Source of the DNA: Nannocystis punicea
GTDB lineage: Bacteria > Myxococcota_A > Polyangia > Nannocystales > Nannocystaceae
Direction: 5' to 3'
Assembly (NCBI RefSeq): GCF_026965555.1
Contig: NZ_CP114040.1
Coordinates: forward strand, 10,700,001 to 10,764,000
Length of the DNA: 64,000 nt
The notes below the pieces were generated by a model, which ran no database searches, was not told the origin of the DNA, and worked only from the letters and a program-made list of their open reading frames with translations. This document shows positions 1-10,009 of the stretch, in pieces. Made by a program: the position numbers and the translations under genes. Each line of letters begins with the position of its first letter. The stretch's first letter is position 1.

Positions 1-2
1 CG

Positions 3-3000
3 CTCCGCGAAGACGTCGACGCCATTGAGCTCCCCGAGCTCCAGCTCTTCGATCCCTCGCCGCGGCGGAGCGACTCCCTGCCACGCCCGCCAGCCGCCGA
101 TCCGGACCCGCCCAGCGGCCCCTTCTCCGCCCGCGAGCTCGACGACGCCCTCGCCCCGCTCACCGCCCTCGAGTTCGACGACGCGGCCCCGATCGCGATC
201 GACCCTGAAGACTCTGCGACCTTCGCCGCCGCGTCCGTGCACGCGCTCCCGCACGTCCCGCTCGCCGACGAGGACTCGCTGACGATCGAGCTCGGCTCCA
301 CCGACCTCTCGACCTTCGCTCCCGCCTCGCCGCATCATCCCCCGCCTCCGCTCCCCGTCGAACCCCCGACAATTCGCGCTGCGCACGAGTCGGAGCCCCC
401 GCCGCGCTCCGTCCCCGAGCACCCCCATTCCCTCGATCTCTCGCTCTCTCACCCGCCGCAACGCCCCGACGTCTCACCGCACTCCCCCCTCGATCCCTCC
501 CATTCCCACGGCTCGCACTCCACCTCCGAGCCCACTCATCCCCTCGACCTCTCGCTCCCTCACCCGCCGCAACACCCCGACGTCTCGCTGCAATCCCCCC
601 CTTATCGCCCGCATCCCCTCGACCTCTCGCTCGCTCGCCCGCAAGGCCCCGAGCCCCGGCAGCCCGCCGGCCCCGTGCGTCCGCGGCCTCCCCCCCATCC
701 GCGAGCCGTCGCCACCTTCCCGCCCCCGTTCACGCCGACGCCGATCGAAGAGCCCGAGGTCGCCACATCCGTCCAATCCGAGGATTCGCTGACGATCGAG
801 CTCGACTCTCCCGACGCCTCGACCTTCGCCGCCGCGGAGAGCATGCGCGCCGCCTCCATCCTCGAGACCCCACCCGACGGCGAGCAAGACCCCTCGCAAT
901 CCCTCGTCCTCGTCGAGGCCGCGCCCTTCACCGAGGCCGCCGTCATCCTCGGCTCCGGCCCCGCATCGATCGAAACCACAGTCGACGAGCCACGCCCACG
1001 CGCCACACCCGACATGTCCTCGCGCAGCCACGAGGACTCGCTGACCCTCGCCCTCGACGCCCTCGAAGCACCGACCGCGCCCCTCGAAGCACTCGCCGTC
1101 CCCGCTTCATCATCGTCCCCCGACGCCGACACACCGCCCCCGGTCCAGTCGAGCCCGGCCGACGGCCCCGCTCACTCCCAACCTCCGCCCCCGGCCACCA
1201 CGGCATCACTCACCGGCCGCGGCGACGCACCACTCCTCGCGTCCCTCGCCAGCGAATCACCGCGCCTCCGCGACGCGGCTACCCTCTCTTCCTCGCCCGA
1301 AGCCCGCGAAGACTCCCTGACGCGAGCCCTCGACGCACTCGACCTCGCGTCCGCCTCCCAGCCTCCGAGCGCCGGCACCGTTCGATCCGCCGACCTCCCG
1401 TCCCGGGCGGCGGAAGCCCGCGACGACTCGCCCCTCCGCGAGCCTCTCGCTCCATCACCCGACCCTGTCTCGCCGCTCCAGGCGCGCGAAGACTCGCTGA
1501 CGCGAGCACTCGACACTCTCGACGTCTCGCCCACCGAGCCTGCTTCCGCCGGCACCGACGTCACGCTCGACCTCCCGTCTCCTTCGACGGGACCCCGCGA
1601 AGAGTCGCGACCTCACCTCACTCCGTCACGCGACCACACCTCCTCGCTCTCGCGCCGCGAAGACTCCCTGACGCGAGCCCTCGATGCACTCGACGTCTCG
1701 TCCCCCGAGGCTCCGTCCGCCCCCGATCACCCGCCGCGCGAACCCGAAAGCAGCGCCGACTCGCAATCCCTCGAGTCCCTCGCTCCGGCCCCCGACTCGA
1801 CGAACGCCCGCGAGGCCTCGCAACCGCACCGAGCGCCGTCCCCCCACCTCTCCGCGCCGCTCCTCCGCCGCGACGACTCGCCGGAAGATCACCTCACTCC
1901 GGCACCCGGCCCCAACGCGCCGCGTCTCCGCCCCGAGGACTCCCTGACGCGAGCCCTCGACGCACTCGACGTCTCGTCCCCCTCCGAGGCCACGCCCGCC
2001 GACACCGCCGCGCGCCTCGACCTTCCAGCCCATCCTCGACCCCACGCGCCCCAAGCCGCCGAAGCCTCGTTGCCCTTCTCGGCCGACCCGCCGAACTACG
2101 CCATCGAGGACCTCGCCCCGCAGCCCGGCGATTCTCTCACCTCGCTGGCCGCCATCGCGGCCCAGGACTCGGGCGGCTTCTCGGCCCCCTCGCGGTCCAT
2201 CGATCCCGGCGATTCGCTCACTGCCGCGATCGACGGCCTGCAGGCGCCCGAAATCACCGACCACGACCCCGCGGATTCCCTCTCCGCCATCGCTCGCCTG
2301 CAATCGCCCGCCCATCCCCGCGCCTCCGGCGATGCTCGCTCCGCCGAGAACGCCGCCAGCGATTCCTCCGCCGCCCCGCAATCACCCGACCTCGACCACG
2401 GCGATTCGCTCACTGCCGCAATCGACGGCCTGAAGGCGCCCGAAATCACCGACCAAGACCCCGCGGATTCCCTCTTCGCCATCGCTCGCCTGCAATCACC
2501 CACCCATCCCCGCGCCTCCGGCGATGCTCGCTCCGCCGAAAACGCCGCCAGCGATTCCTCCGCCGCCCCGCAATCACCCGACCTCGACCACGGCGACGTC
2601 ATCACCGCCCTGCAATCGCGCGACCTCACTCCTCCCCGCCTGGACTCCGGCGACTCCCTCTCCGCCATCGCCCAGCTCGAAGACGACTCTCCATCCCGCG
2701 ACCTCTCCGCGACCCCCGGCGACTCCCTCTCCGCCATCGCCCAGCTCGAAGACGACTCCCCATCCCGCGACCTCTCCGCGACCCCCGGCGACTCCCTCTC
2801 CGCCATCGCCCAGCTCGTAGACGACTCCCCATCCCACGACCTCTCCGCGGCCCCCGGCGATTCCCTCTCCACCCTCGCCGGCCGCGATTCGCACTACTCC
2901 GAATCACCCGACCTCTCCCCGGACCCCGACGATTCCCTCTCCACCCTCGTCGGCCGCGATTCGCACTACTCCGAATCACCCGACCTCTCCGCGCCCCCCG

Positions 3001-6000
3001 GCGATTCCACCCTCGTCGGCCGCGATTCGCACCACTCCGAATCACCCGACCTCTCTCCGGACCCCGGCGATTCCCTCTCCACCCTCGCCGACCGCGATTC
3101 GCACTACTCCGAATCACCCGACCTCTCCGCGCCCCCCGGCAATTCCCTCTCCGCCCTCGCCGACCGCGAGCCCCGAGCTTCCGGCGTCCGCCCGTCTCCT
3201 GGAGCGCGCGTCGACCTCCACCGCTCGCCGCCGCTCCGCGAGCCCGCACCGGTGCCCGATCCCGCCGATTCGCTCACGGACCTCGCCGTCCTCGATCCGC
3301 AGGACTCCGGCAGCGCCCCTGTCTCGATCGACCCTGGCGATTCGCTCAATCCCCTCACTGCCCGCGATCCGCAGGACCCCGGCGACGCCCCCGCGTCTCA
3401 CCGCGTCGACCCCGCCGATTCGCTCAATGCCCTCACTGCCCGCGATCCGCAGGACCCCGGCGACGCCCCCGCGTCTCACCGCGTCGACCCCGCCGATTCG
3501 CTCAATGCCCTCACTGCCCGCGATCCGCAGGACCCCGGCGACGTCTCCGCGTCTCCCCGCGTCGACCCTGCCGATTCGCTGACCGCACTCGCCATCCTCG
3601 ATCCACCGGATTCGATCGGCCCGCCGCGACGGCGGACGGAGCGGTGGGCGCCCGTCTTCCTTACCCGCGAGCGTTCGGGACCTTCGCAGGCCCCCTCTCC
3701 CGCCGAATCGCTCACCTCCCTGGCCGTCCTCGAGCCCGACGACGACGACGCGCCGCGACCTCCTCCCATCGCCTCCCGCGACTCCCGGCCTTTCCCGCTC
3801 GTCGACGACGACGACGACGCCGACGATACGGACCTGTCCGCCACCGATCCGGCCGCTCCGCCGGAGCCCATCGCCGAATCGATCCTCGCCGCGCCCCAGC
3901 CCGAGCAATCGAGTCGGAGTGATTCTGCACATAGCTCCTCCGATCCGCCCGTGCTGGTCCAGCCGCCGCTGCTGTCGCCGCTCGAGGACGCCGCGCCGCT
4001 CTATCGATTGAGCGCACCGCCGCTGCCCGTCCACGCCGGCCCGCTGATCTCCGAGGTCGCGCCCGCCGAGCCTGCGCCCGCCGCCACCGCGCCGCACGGC
4101 GACGACGCAGTCGCCGACGATTCCGCCCCGTCCCGCGCCTCCGGCCCGCGCCAGTCCGCCTCGCGCCCCGAATCGCGGCCCACCGCCCGTCAGCCCCCGC
4201 GCCCGCCCTCGGCCGGCTCCTCGCGCCCCCGCTCCGAGCCCTCGACGGCCGCCGAGCCCAGCCGCGCCCCCTCCGGTCATTCACCGCCGGCGCGCGAACC
4301 CTCCGGCGGTGCTCCGCGCGCCGTCGGGTCCGCACATTCTCAACCCCCTCACGCGCCGACCGACACGTCCCGCCGCCGCTCCGCGCCGTTTAGCGAGCCG
4401 CCGCGCCCCCACATCCCCTCCAACGAATCCTCCCGCCCTCACCCCGCCGCGTCTCCCTCCTCATCGCCGCTCGCTCCCACCGGCGATTCCTCCCGCCCTC
4501 ACCCCGCCGCGTCTCTCCCCTCATCCCCGCTCGCTACCACCGGCGATTCCTCCCGCCCTCACCCCGCCGCGTCTCTCCCCTCATCCCCGCTCGCTACCAC
4601 CGGCGATTCCTCCCGCCCTCACCCCGCCGCGCCTCTCCCCTCATCCCCGCTCGCTCCCACCGGCGATTCCTCCCGCCCTCACCCCGCCGCGTCTCTTCCC
4701 TCATCGCCGCGCCCCCACACCCCCTCCGGCGATTCCTCCCGCCCTCTCCCCGCCGCGTCTCCCCCCTCGGCACCGCTCGCTCACGCCCGCTCGGGCGATT
4801 CCTCCCGCCCCCACGCCGACGCTCTCGAACCGCTCACTGCTCCCGGGCTCTCCAGCGAATCGTCCCATCCGGCGGCGCCCTCCCGCGCTCACGAATCCTC
4901 CGCCCCCCGTTCGCAGGAATCCTCTCTGTCCCCCGGCGGATCTCTCACGCCTCCCGACGATTCATCCAACCGCGCCTCTGCCGGCGAACCTCCTCCCACC
5001 GAGCCCACGCGAGCCCCTCACCAGCCCGCTGAGGCCCCCGCCGGCCGCGACGAATCCACGCCAGCCGTCGCCCTCGACGAATCATTCCCTGCCCGCAGCT
5101 CGGCCCCGCACTTCGCCTCGAGCCTCCCCGCCGCCGCGTCCGCCATCACCGCCTCACCGCTCCCCGATCCCGCACGAGTCGCTCCCCCGGCCGCGTGGAT
5201 CCCCCCGCACCGCCCTGCCTCCGGCTCCGGCTTCATTCCGCCGATCACCAATCCGTACCCGCGACCCTTCATTCCGCCCGGCACCCTCGCCGCCCTCGGT
5301 CTGGCCAGTCGCCCCGGCTCCGCCAATGCTGCCAGCACGAGCCCCGCTCCCGGCACCAGTCTCGTCGCCGGCACGAGCGCTCCCAGCACCAGCCCTGCTC
5401 CCGACACGAGCCCCGGCGCCCCGCTCCTCACCCCGGAGCCGCCGCCCCCCGCCCCGTTCCTCGATCCGCCCGTCTCGGGGCCCGTCTCGCCCTTCGACGC
5501 CACTCTGCTGCCCGACCTCGGCCTGCTCGTCGCGCGCGATCTCGGCGGCGACCTCCCGCGCGCCGAGGCGCCCGCGCTCGTGCCCGAGCTCGACATCCTG
5601 CTGCGTGACACCATCGCCGGCCCGCGCAAGCGCGAGGGGTCGGCCCCGCTGTTCGCCGCGCGCCGCGAGCCCTCGAGCACCCACGCCGTCCCCACCTTGC
5701 TCGCCCGCCGCGAGCCCTCGAGCGCTCAATCGTCGCCTGCGCTGGTCCCTGCGCTCGACCTCCTCGAGCTCGAATCGCCGAGCGGTCCCAAGCCGCGGCG
5801 CTCCCTCCCCAACCTCATCCCCGGGCCCGGCGCCCCCGTCACCGTCATCCTCGACCGGCCGCTCGCCGACCCTCCTCTGCGGCGCTCCCTCCCCAACCTC
5901 ATCCCCGAGCCCGGCGCGTCCCTCCCGCCGCTCTCGCTCGTCGAGTCCGCGCGCCGCGAACCGCCCGCCAGCGAGCCGCCTGTCCCGAAGGACATCTCTC

Positions 6001-8186
6001 AATCCGCTCCGGCCGCCTCGCCGCCGATCCCGCTCCACGACCTCCCCACCCTCGTGCAGGTCGGCCTCGCGGTCACCCAGCCGGCTCCCGTCAAGCCCGC
6101 GGACGCGCCCGTCCCTCCGACCAAGGTCCCCCTCACGATCCCCCGCCTGCCGCCGATCCGCATGGCCCCCAGCGCCCGCGATCGCTGGCTGAGGGTCGGC
6201 GTCGTGCTCGCGGCGCTGGTCTTCCTCGGCGCGGTCGCCTCGCGCCTGAATCGCAGCAGCGAGCCGGCCTCCGAGGTCGCCGAGCGAGCGAGCGACGAAT
6301 CACTCGACCGCGTCGAGCCCCCGCCCGTCGAGCCCCCGCCCGCCGAGCCTCCGCCTGCGGTCATTCCTCCGTCGCCCGCGCCGCCCCTGGCCGGCGCCGC
6401 CCTCGATTGCCCCGAGTCTGCCGATCCCGCGATCGGCCTCATGGTCACCCCATTCGCCCCGCTCGCCGGCCAGCCGCTCCGGATCGTCGCCGCCACCCTC
6501 GCCGACGACGTCCCGCTCGCCCTGCACCTCCTCGCCGGCGACGCCCCCGCGCAGCCCCTCGACGCCCACGTCCACCCCGGCACCCCGTCTTCGGTCATCG
6601 CCGACTTCACCCCCGCGAGCGCCGGCGAGGTCACCTTCGCCGTCGTCCGCGACGGCGCCGCCATCACCTGCCTCAAAGTACAGGTCCTCGGCGAGCCGCC
6701 GCAGCGCCCCCCGTTCGCCGCCAAGGGCCGGGCCTGGCCCGTCGAGCGGGCCTGGACCGCCGGCGAGGAGGCGCTCTACAGCGCCTGGGTGCGCCAGCTG
6801 TTCTCCGCGTCACCTGACCCGAAGGCCAGCATCGAGCGCCTCGACGTCGCCACCGGAGATCCCGCTCGCAACTTCCTCCACGACGCGCTCGGCCTGCAGG
6901 AAGATCGCGCCGACAACCCGGTCGGCCTGCGGCTGAAGCCCGACGGCGCCGACCTCCCCTACTTCGTGCGCGCCTACTGGTCGTGGAAGCGCCGGCTCCC
7001 GTTCGCCTATCGCAAGTGCCAGCGAGGCGGCGACGGCAAGCCCCCGCGCTGCGGCGACGCCCGCACCAACCTGGACCCCGGCCCCGGCTTCACCATGCCC
7101 GCCACCGAGCTCGCGCGGGCCCAGCGGTTCTTCTTCCGCAACCTCGGCTGGGGCGTCCACGCCGGCAACGCGCGCACCGCCGTCGGCGACTCCACCTCCG
7201 ACCTCTACCCCGTGCGCCTCGATCACCGCGGCCTGCGTCCGGGCGCCGTCTATGCCGACCCGTACGGCCACGTCTTCCTGCTCGTCGACCTCGTGCCCGC
7301 GCAGGACGGCGAGCCGGGCGCGCTGCTGGCCGTCGACGGCGAGCCCGACGGCCAGATCGTCCGCCGCGAGTTCTGGGAGGGCCTGTTCCTGTGGAGCACC
7401 GAGCCCGCGCTCGGCGGCGTCGGCTTCAAGCAATTCCGCCCGGTCGTGCGCCAGGCCGGCGGCGGCCTCGCCCAGCTGAGCGACGCCGCGATCGCGGCCG
7501 CACCTGACCTCGGGGACATCTGGACCGCCCCCGGCGAATTGGCGGGCACCGCCTTCTACGACGCGGTCATCGCCCTCGTCGAGCCGCCGCCGTGGGACGC
7601 CTCGCAGCGGCAGCGCGAGGCGGTCGCCGCCTTCGCCGAGCTCGCGCGCAGCCGCGTCGAGCCGATCGCCCGCGCCGCCGAGTTCGCCCGCGACCGCCAG
7701 CGAGCGATCGCCATGCCGAAGGGCTGGGAGGTGTTCGAGGCCACCGGCGCGTGGGAGAGCCACTCGACCCCCGGCCGCGACCTCCGCCTGCTCATCGCCC
7801 TCGACGTCGTCCGCGGCCTGCCCGACCGCGTGCGCGCGCGGCCCAACCTGTACGCCACCGACGGCGACCCCGAGGCCCGCGCCCGCGCCCTCGCCGACGA
7901 GCTCGACGTCCTCCTCCGCGACCCCCGGCACGCGATCACCTACACCCGCAGCGACGGCAGCGAGTGGACCCTCGGCCTGCGCGACCTCGTCGACCGCGAG
8001 GCCGCGCTCGAGCTCGCCTACAACCCCAACGACTGCCCCGAGCTGCGCTGGGGCGCCCCCGAGGGCAGCGACGAGCTGTCCACGTGCAGCTTCCGCGCGC
8101 CCGAAGACCAACGCGCGCGCATGGAGGCCTACCGCGGCTGGCTGCACCAGCGCCGCCCGCCCGCCCGCGGCGACAAGTCGCCCTGA
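3..8186 (+). CDS. Giant Pro/Ser/Asp-rich repetitive single-pass membrane protein (5' end outside window)
   Basis: The frame is open at the left edge, so the true start lies upstream; 2,727 codons are visible. About the first 2,060 residues are low-complexity, rich in Pro, Ser, Ala and Asp, and carry dozens of short [EGA]DSL[TSN]xx[LI] motifs in imperfect arrays (listed separately). One hydrophobic helix lies near visible residues 2065-2080, flanked by Arg on both sides, then a Pro/Glu hinge (VEPPP repeats), then about 600 residues of ordinary globular composition. The likely topology is a long disordered cytoplasmic tail, one membrane pass and an exported C-terminal domain (inference). I do not recognise the C-terminal domain; it has a segment with DPYGHVFLLVD but no clear catalytic triad. 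The start at 237 is only an internal GTG. The GDSL strings are repeat motifs, not esterase signatures. Confidence 0.85.
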   Translation, partial: LREDVDAIELPELQLFDPSPRRSDSLPRPPAADPDPPSGPFSARELDDALAPLTALEFDDAAPIAIDPEDSATFAAASVHALPHVPLADEDSLTIELGSTDLSTFAPASPHHPPPPLPVEPPTIRAAHESEPPPRSVPEHPHSLDLSLSHPPQRPDVSPHSPLDPSHSHGSHSTSEPTHPLDLSLPHPPQHPDVSLQSPPYRPHPLDLSLARPQGPEPRQPAGPVRPRPPPHPRAVATFPPPFTPTPIEEPEVATSVQSEDSLTIELDSPDASTFAAAESMRAASILETPPDGEQDPSQSLVLVEAAPFTEAAVILGSGPASIETTVDEPRPRATPDMSSRSHEDSLTLALDALEAPTAPLEALAVPASSSSPDADTPPPVQSSPADGPAHSQPPPPATTASLTGRGDAPLLASLASESPRLRDAATLSSSPEAREDSLTRALDALDLASASQPPSAGTVRSADLPSRAAEARDDSPLREPLAPSPDPVSPLQAREDSLTRALDTLDVSPTEPASAGTDVTLDLPSPSTGPREESRPHLTPSRDHTSSLSRREDSLTRALDALDVSSPEAPSAPDHPPREPESSADSQSLESLAPAPDSTNAREASQPHRAPSPHLSAPLLRRDDSPEDHLTPAPGPNAPRLRPEDSLTRALDALDVSSPSEATPADTAARLDLPAHPRPHAPQAAEASLPFSADPPNYAIEDLAPQPGDSLTSLAAIAAQDSGGFSAPSRSIDPGDSLTAAIDGLQAPEITDHDPADSLSAIARLQSPAHPRASGDARSAENAASDSSAAPQSPDLDHGDSLTAAIDGLKAPEITDQDPADSLFAIARLQSPTHPRASGDARSAENAASDSSAAPQSPDLDHGDVITALQSRDLTPPRLDSGDSLSAIAQLEDDSPSRDLSATPGDSLSAIAQLEDDSPSRDLSATPGDSLSAIAQLVDDSPSHDLSAAPGDSLSTLAGRDSHYSESPDLSPDPDDSLSTLVGRDSHYSESPDLSAPPGDSTLVGRDSHHSESPDLSPDPGDSLSTLADRDSHYSESPDLSAPPGNSLSALADREPRASGVRPSPGARVDLHRSPPLREPAPVPDPADSLTDLAVLDPQDSGSAPVSIDPGDSLNPLTARDPQDPGDAPASHRVDPADSLNALTARDPQDPGDAPASHRVDPADSLNALTARDPQDPGDVSASPRVDPADSLTALAILDPPDSIGPPRRRTERWAPVFLTRERSGPSQAPSPAESLTSLAVLEPDDDDAPRPPPIASRDSRPFPLVDDDDDADDTDLSATDPAAPPEPIAESILAAPQPEQSSRSDSAHSSSDPPVLVQPPLLSPLEDAAPLYRLSAPPLPVHAGPLISEVAPAEPAPAATAPHGDDAVADDSAPSRASGPRQSASRPESRPTARQPPRPPSAGSSRPRSEPSTAAEPSRAPSGHSPPAREPSGGAPRAVGSAHSQPPHAPTDTSRRRSAPFSEPPRPHIPSNESSRPHPAASPSSSPLAPTGDSSRPHPAASLPSSPLATTGDSSRPHPAASLPSSPLATTGDSSRPHPAAPLPSSPLAPTGDSSRPHPAASLPSSPRPHTPSGDSSRPLPAASPPSAPLAHARSGDSSRPHADALEPLTAPGLSSESSHPAAPSRAHESSAPRSQESSLSPGGSLTPPDDSSNRASAGEPPPTEPTRAPHQPAEAPAGRDESTPAVALDESFPARSSAPHFASSLPAAASAITASPLPDPARVAPPAAWIPPHRPASGSGFIPPITNPYPRPFIPPGTLAALGLASRPGSANAASTSPAPGTSLVAGTSAPSTSPAPDTSPGAPLLTPEPPPPAPFLDPPVSGPVSPFDATLLPDLGLLVARDLGGDLPRAEAPALVPELDILLRDTIAGPRKREGSAPLFAARREPSSTHAVPTLLARREPSSAQSSPALVPALDLLELESPSGPKPRRSLPNLIPGPGAPVTVILDRPLADPPLRRSLPNLIPEPGASLPPLSLVESARREPPASEPPVPKDISQSAPAASPPIPLHDLPTLVQVGLAVTQPAPVKPADAPVPPTKVPLTIPRLPPIRMAPSARDRWLRVGVVLAALVFLGAVASRLNRSSEPASEVAERASDESLDRVEPPPVEPPPAEPPPAVIPPSPAPPLAGAALDCPESADPAIGLMVTPFAPLAGQPLRIVAATLADDVPLALHLLAGDAPAQPLDAHVHPGTPSSVIADFTPASAGEVTFAVVRDGAAITCLKVQVLGEPPQRPPFAAKGRAWPVERAWTAGEEALYSAWVRQLFSASPDPKASIERLDVATGDPARNFLHDALGLQEDRADNPVGLRLKPDGADLPYFVRAYWSWKRRLPFAYRKCQRGGDGKPPRCGDARTNLDPGPGFTMPATELARAQRFFFRNLGWGVHAGNARTAVGDSTSDLYPVRLDHRGLRPGAVYADPYGHVFLLVDLVPAQDGEPGALLAVDGEPDGQIVRREFWEGLFLWSTEPALGGVGFKQFRPVVRQAGGGLAQLSDAAIAAAPDLGDIWTAPGELAGTAFYDAVIALVEPPPWDASQRQREAVAAFAELARSRVEPIARAAEFARDRQRAIAMPKGWEVFEATGAWESHSTPGRDLRLLIALDVVRGLPDRVRARPNLYATDGDPEARARALADELDVLLRDPRHAITYTRSDGSEWTLGLRDLVDREAALELAYNPNDCPELRWGAPEGSDELSTCSFRAPEDQRARMEAYRGWLHQRRPPARGDKSP
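2649..2855 (+). repeat. Three 69-bp (23-residue) tandem repeats in the giant protein
   Basis: Units begin at 2649, 2718 and 2787 and are nearly identical at DNA level, encoding GDSLSAIAQLEDDSPSRDLSATP-like blocks. The unit length is a multiple of three, so copy number can change without breaking the frame. Confidence 0.9.
2856..3137 (+). repeat. 72-bp (24-residue) tandem repeats in the giant protein
   Basis: Four units start at 2856, 2928, 3000 (shorter, 66 bp) and 3066, with a degenerate fifth at 3138. Each contains DSLSTL, then GRDSHYSESPDLS. The copies are near-identical at DNA level, which points to recent expansion. Confidence 0.88.
3336..3569 (+). repeat. Three 78-bp (26-residue) tandem repeats in the giant protein
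   Basis: Units start at 3336, 3414 and 3492 and encode DSLNALTARDPQDPGD followed by APASHRVDP. A fourth, diverged unit starts at 3570. Confidence 0.88.
4422..4740 (+). repeat. 60-bp (20-residue) tandem repeats in the giant protein
   Basis: Units start at about 4422, 4482, 4542, 4602 and 4662, with a longer variant up to 4728. They encode GDSSRPHPAASLPSSPLA-type blocks. The copies at 4482 and 4542 are almost base-for-base identical. Confidence 0.9.
5980..5995. repeat. TGTCC-GGACA palindrome, in-frame copy
   Basis: The exact 14-mer TGTCCCGAAGGACA lies at 5981-5994 inside the giant-protein gene, reading V-P-K-D-I. The same 14-mer recurs at 18504, 26500 and 48204. Confidence 0.85.
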
Positions 8187-8221
8187 GCGGCGTCGACCGG
8201 GCGCAGCGCCGCTCGACCCGC

Positions 8222-8265
8222 CATGTCCCTCAAGACATGTCCTTGAGGGCATGTCCATGAGGACA
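8222..8265. repeat. Cluster of three overlapping TGTCC-GGACA palindromes
   Basis: Three successive inverted repeats share arms: TGTCC-CTCAA-GACA, TGTCC-TTGA-GGGCA and TGTCC-ATGA-GGACA. They lie 35 bp after the giant gene's stop, in the 219-bp gap before a convergent gene. They could fold as hairpins in transcripts from either side. Confidence 0.85.
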
Positions 8266-8405
8266 CACGCACGGGAGTACTTCTACGAGGCGCTCGGCTC
8301 GGAGCCGCAGCTCGCCGAGCACGCGCTGTCGCGCGGGCGGTCCGCCGAGCGCGTCGACTCCGATCCACGGCGGCCTGTCGCTCGGCGGCCGGCGCACCTC
8401 CGCGG

Positions 8406-9569
8406 TCATCGCCGCACGACGCCGATCAGGGTGTAGCCGCCGGAGGTGTCGGAGCATTCGACCGCGGACACCGCCGAGTAATGGGCGGCGACCCAGACAT
8501 CGTAGGCGCCGAGCTGGGCGTGGGTGCGGGCGGGAATATCCGCGCTGAGCCCGTCGAGGGTGATGCGCGCGCTCTGATGCTCGACCATGGAACAGAACCC
8601 GCACTCGGGTTCGCAGGTGAGCGCTCCGTCCTCGAGCCCGAACGGCGCGAATGGCTCGATCTCCCAGTCGCCCGAGACGGCGCCGGCGAGCAGCGTCGTG
8701 CCCGTCGACAGGCGGAACATCCGCTGCGAGTCCGCCCACCCGAACTGCGTGTATTCGAGGGTGACGACGGCGCCGACGCCGAGCGCCGCGAGGTCGGGGG
8801 CCGGGTGCGCCGCGAACGTGAGCACGGGCGCCGGCTCGACCACGACGTCGCCGTCGAGGCAGGCCAGGGTCAGCGCGGCGCCGCCGTCGGTCGGGGTGAC
8901 GACAGTGATCGTACACTCCCACGACACCGAGAATTCATCGACCAGCACGGAGCTGAGCCAGAAGTCCAGCGCGGCGGGGTCGGGCGGAGAGCACACCGGG
9001 TCGTCGACGGGCGGCGGTAACGCGTCGCACCAGAACAGCTCGATGCAGCAGTTCTTGCCGACCGCGCACAGCTTTCGTGGCGCATAGCGGGTCTCGCGGA
9101 GACCGACATCCTCATCCGGGTACTCGAACGTGACGATGACATCGTCGCCGTCGGCGCGGATCGTGATCGATTTGGCCGTCCCGTACCCCCACTCGAACGT
9201 GGGGTCGTCCGAAACGACGCGGATCTCCGCGCCGTCACCGACCGGCTCCCAGGTGTGGTTCCACGGCTTCGGTTCGCCCTCGCAGCTGTGAACCCACAGC
9301 GTCAGCGTGCCGTCGGGCCGGATCTCGAGGTTGCTGACGCCGGAGAAGGGCCCCTCTTGCTCCTCGCCGACGGCGTGACTGGCGTCGTGATACTCGCCGA
9401 AGAGCCGCTCCGGCCCGTCCGCGATCCCGGTGGTCGTCGGTGAGTCCGTGCTCGTGGAGGCCGTCGGCGAGCCCCCGCTCGTGGAGGTCGAAGCCTCGGT
9501 CGCTCCATCGGGCACGGGGCGCGGCGCGCACGCGAGCGCCAGGAGAGGGACGACGAACCCGCGCCGCAT
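8406..9569 (-). CDS. Putative lipoprotein of unknown function with Thr/Ser linker
   Basis: The start at 9569 was chosen because it gives a lipoprotein signal peptide: MRRG, a hydrophobic core, and lipobox LALAC with the lipidated Cys at residue 14. Upstream codons in the same frame are Arg-rich and not signal-like. The mature 387-residue protein begins with a Ser/Thr-rich linker and continues as a Cys-containing, beta-rich-looking domain (CCIELFWC and CEPECGFC segments). It is probably anchored to the outer membrane or cell surface (inference). I recognise no family. It converges on the giant protein gene, with the palindrome cluster between them. Confidence 0.75.
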   Translation of the reverse strand: MRRGFVVPLLALACAPRPVPDGATEASTSTSGGSPTASTSTDSPTTTGIADGPERLFGEYHDASHAVGEEQEGPFSGVSNLEIRPDGTLTLWVHSCEGEPKPWNHTWEPVGDGAEIRVVSDDPTFEWGYGTAKSITIRADGDDVIVTFEYPDEDVGLRETRYAPRKLCAVGKNCCIELFWCDALPPPVDDPVCSPPDPAALDFWLSSVLVDEFSVSWECTITVVTPTDGGAALTLACLDGDVVVEPAPVLTFAAHPAPDLAALGVGAVVTLEYTQFGWADSQRMFRLSTGTTLLAGAVSGDWEIEPFAPFGLEDGALTCEPECGFCSMVEHQSARITLDGLSADIPARTHAQLGAYDVWVAAHYSAVSAVECSDTSGGYTLIGVVRR

Positions 9570-10009
9570 GCGACGACGATGCGCGAGGGACGTGCGGATC
9601 GCAAGCGCCCGTCCGGTCCACCGTGCGCTGGCGCGAGCGCGCCACGACCGCTGAGAAAACCCATCCCTCCAGTCCCACTGGCTGACCCCGTCGAGGCCGT
9701 GCCCGTCACGCGCCTTCACGCACTCCAGGAAACTCTGCGGCGAGCTGGAACGCGACGAAGCGCGTGGCCTCGTGGCAGCTGATGCCGGAGGCATGTGGCG
9801 CCTCCATCGGCCGCCGCCGCGACGCGAACACGTACGCTGGGCCCGCGCGCCCGCTCTCGCGCTGCATCCAGCGATTTCGCCGCCTCGTGCGAATCCGCCC
9901 GGACCATTCAATATGCACACCGTTCCGCCTCGCGCGTCCGCGCCCGCGGGCGCGAGCTTCCATCGCCCGGGCCTTCCTGGCACCTTGAAAGCGCCTGCAG
10001 GAGGCCGCC
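9570..10009. other. 440-bp gap, no confident gene
   Basis: This divergent interval separates a minus-strand lipoprotein from a plus-strand membrane protein and should hold both promoters. A short minus-strand frame ending at 9706 (GISCHEATRFVAFQLAAEF near its end) is the only protein-like stretch. It has no convincing start or ribosome binding site, so I do not call it a gene. Confidence 0.4.

Noticed and set aside
2200..3300. Repeated GDSL strings suggesting GDSL esterase sites
   Set aside because: They recur every ~23 residues in a low-complexity region without the other SGNH blocks; they are part of the repeat unit.
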